Assembly (NCBI GenBank): GCA_027625915.1
Contig: JANTQA010000023.1
Coordinates: forward strand, 20,274,001 to 20,338,000
Source: Anaeramoeba flamelloides
Lineage: Eukaryota; Metamonada; Anaeramoebidae
DNA length: 64,000 bases
Reading direction: 5' to 3'
Under the pieces are notes generated by a model. The model did no database searches. It saw only the letters and a program-made list of their open reading frames with translations, and was not told the origin of the DNA. Both the position numbers and the translations under genes were made by a program. This document shows, piece after piece, positions 63,714-64,000 of this stretch; positions within the stretch are counted from its first letter, which is position 1; every line of letters starts with the position of its first letter.

Positions 63714-64000
63714 ATGATTTATTTGGATGACAACGAACAAAATTCAAGAACAGGAACTTCTTCAAGAAGATCTGTTCCAACGATAACAACAACAACAACA
63801 ACAACAACAAACAACAACGTCGATGTGAATGCAAAAACAGTTTCACCATCAGGATATTTTGACAAAATCTTAAATTACAAAATAAAAAACATCCAAAACC
63901 AAAAAAAGCGAGTCTTGTTCACAAAACTAACGCTAATGTATAGCAAGCAAAAAAAGATCAGCTCACGGATAATTTATAAAATCTTATTTGGGAACTCCTT
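63714..64000 (+). CDS. 5' part of an unrecognised gene, runs off the window
   Basis: ATG at 63714, with an in-frame TGA directly before it (63711-63713), so this is the natural start. The frame is open to the window end (95 codons). It begins MIYLDDNEQNSRTGTSSRRS, continues with a threonine/asparagine run encoded by ACA and AAC repeats, then a basic stretch with KNIQNQKKRVLFTKLTLMYS and KQKKISSRIIYKILFGN. GC is higher than in the flanks. I recognise no domain; the N-terminal 50 residues look disordered. Confidence 0.6.
   Translation, partial: MIYLDDNEQNSRTGTSSRRSVPTITTTTTTTTNNNVDVNAKTVSPSGYFDKILNYKIKNIQNQKKRVLFTKLTLMYSKQKKISSRIIYKILFGNS

Overview
The window is eukaryotic. It is extremely AT-rich, has long A and T homopolymers, is gene-poor (seven multi-domain genes or gene parts plus a few small candidates in 64 kb), and its genes carry GT-AG introns. 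The proteins read with the standard code and end at TAA or TGA where homologues end. The combination of an RCC1-repeat/BTB protein, an ankyrin/FN3 protein, a lysine/glutamate-rich SCP2 protein and a C9orf72 homologue suits a free-living anaerobic amoeboid protist such as an Anaeramoeba. That placement is an inference from gene content, not a demonstrated match.

Minus-strand block (about 4.4 to 44.3 kb), from left to right: an RCC1-repeat/double-BTB protein (2 exons), an ankyrin-repeat plus two-FN3 protein (2 exons), an unrecognised basic protein (1 exon), a TMEM181 / Wntless-like seven-helix membrane protein (4 exons), and a complete importin-alpha (5 exons). I rebuilt the splice structures by hand: each junction keeps the reading frame and restores continuity with the known family. 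Introns fall into two classes, about 100-190 bp and about 1.2-3.8 kb; the long ones are packed with dispersed and inverted repeats.

The strand switches in a 3.3 kb spacer at 44.3-47.5 kb. The plus-strand block then holds a C9orf72 homologue (3 exons, with a one-base frame discrepancy inside an A23 tract), a 58-residue small ORF, a two-SCP2-domain protein with a single in-frame TAA in its first domain, and the 5' end of an unrecognised gene that runs off the right edge. The left edge holds a decayed coding stretch that resembles part of the SMK-1/PP4R3 domain.

The rest of the window is repeat-derived. I recognise about ten families by eye: a TA-flanked inverted-repeat element (three copies), a second TA-flanked foldback element (nested inside the first in a TMEM181 intron), a roughly 600 bp family with three copies and a partly open reading frame, long inverted repeats at 33.7-34.5 kb and 56.0-56.5 kb, a family of 75 bp hairpins clustered at 57.3-57.9 kb beside a G14 run, several two- or three-copy dispersed repeats, an approximately 240 bp GA tract, a 9 bp minisatellite, and a cluster of TCGCGA palindromes confined to importin-alpha introns. 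The genes share no single pathway; they are housekeeping and trafficking genes (nuclear import, membrane traffic, autophagy/endolysosome, lipid binding) plus large-family scaffold proteins. I found no convincing rRNA or tRNA gene, CRISPR array or viral element.
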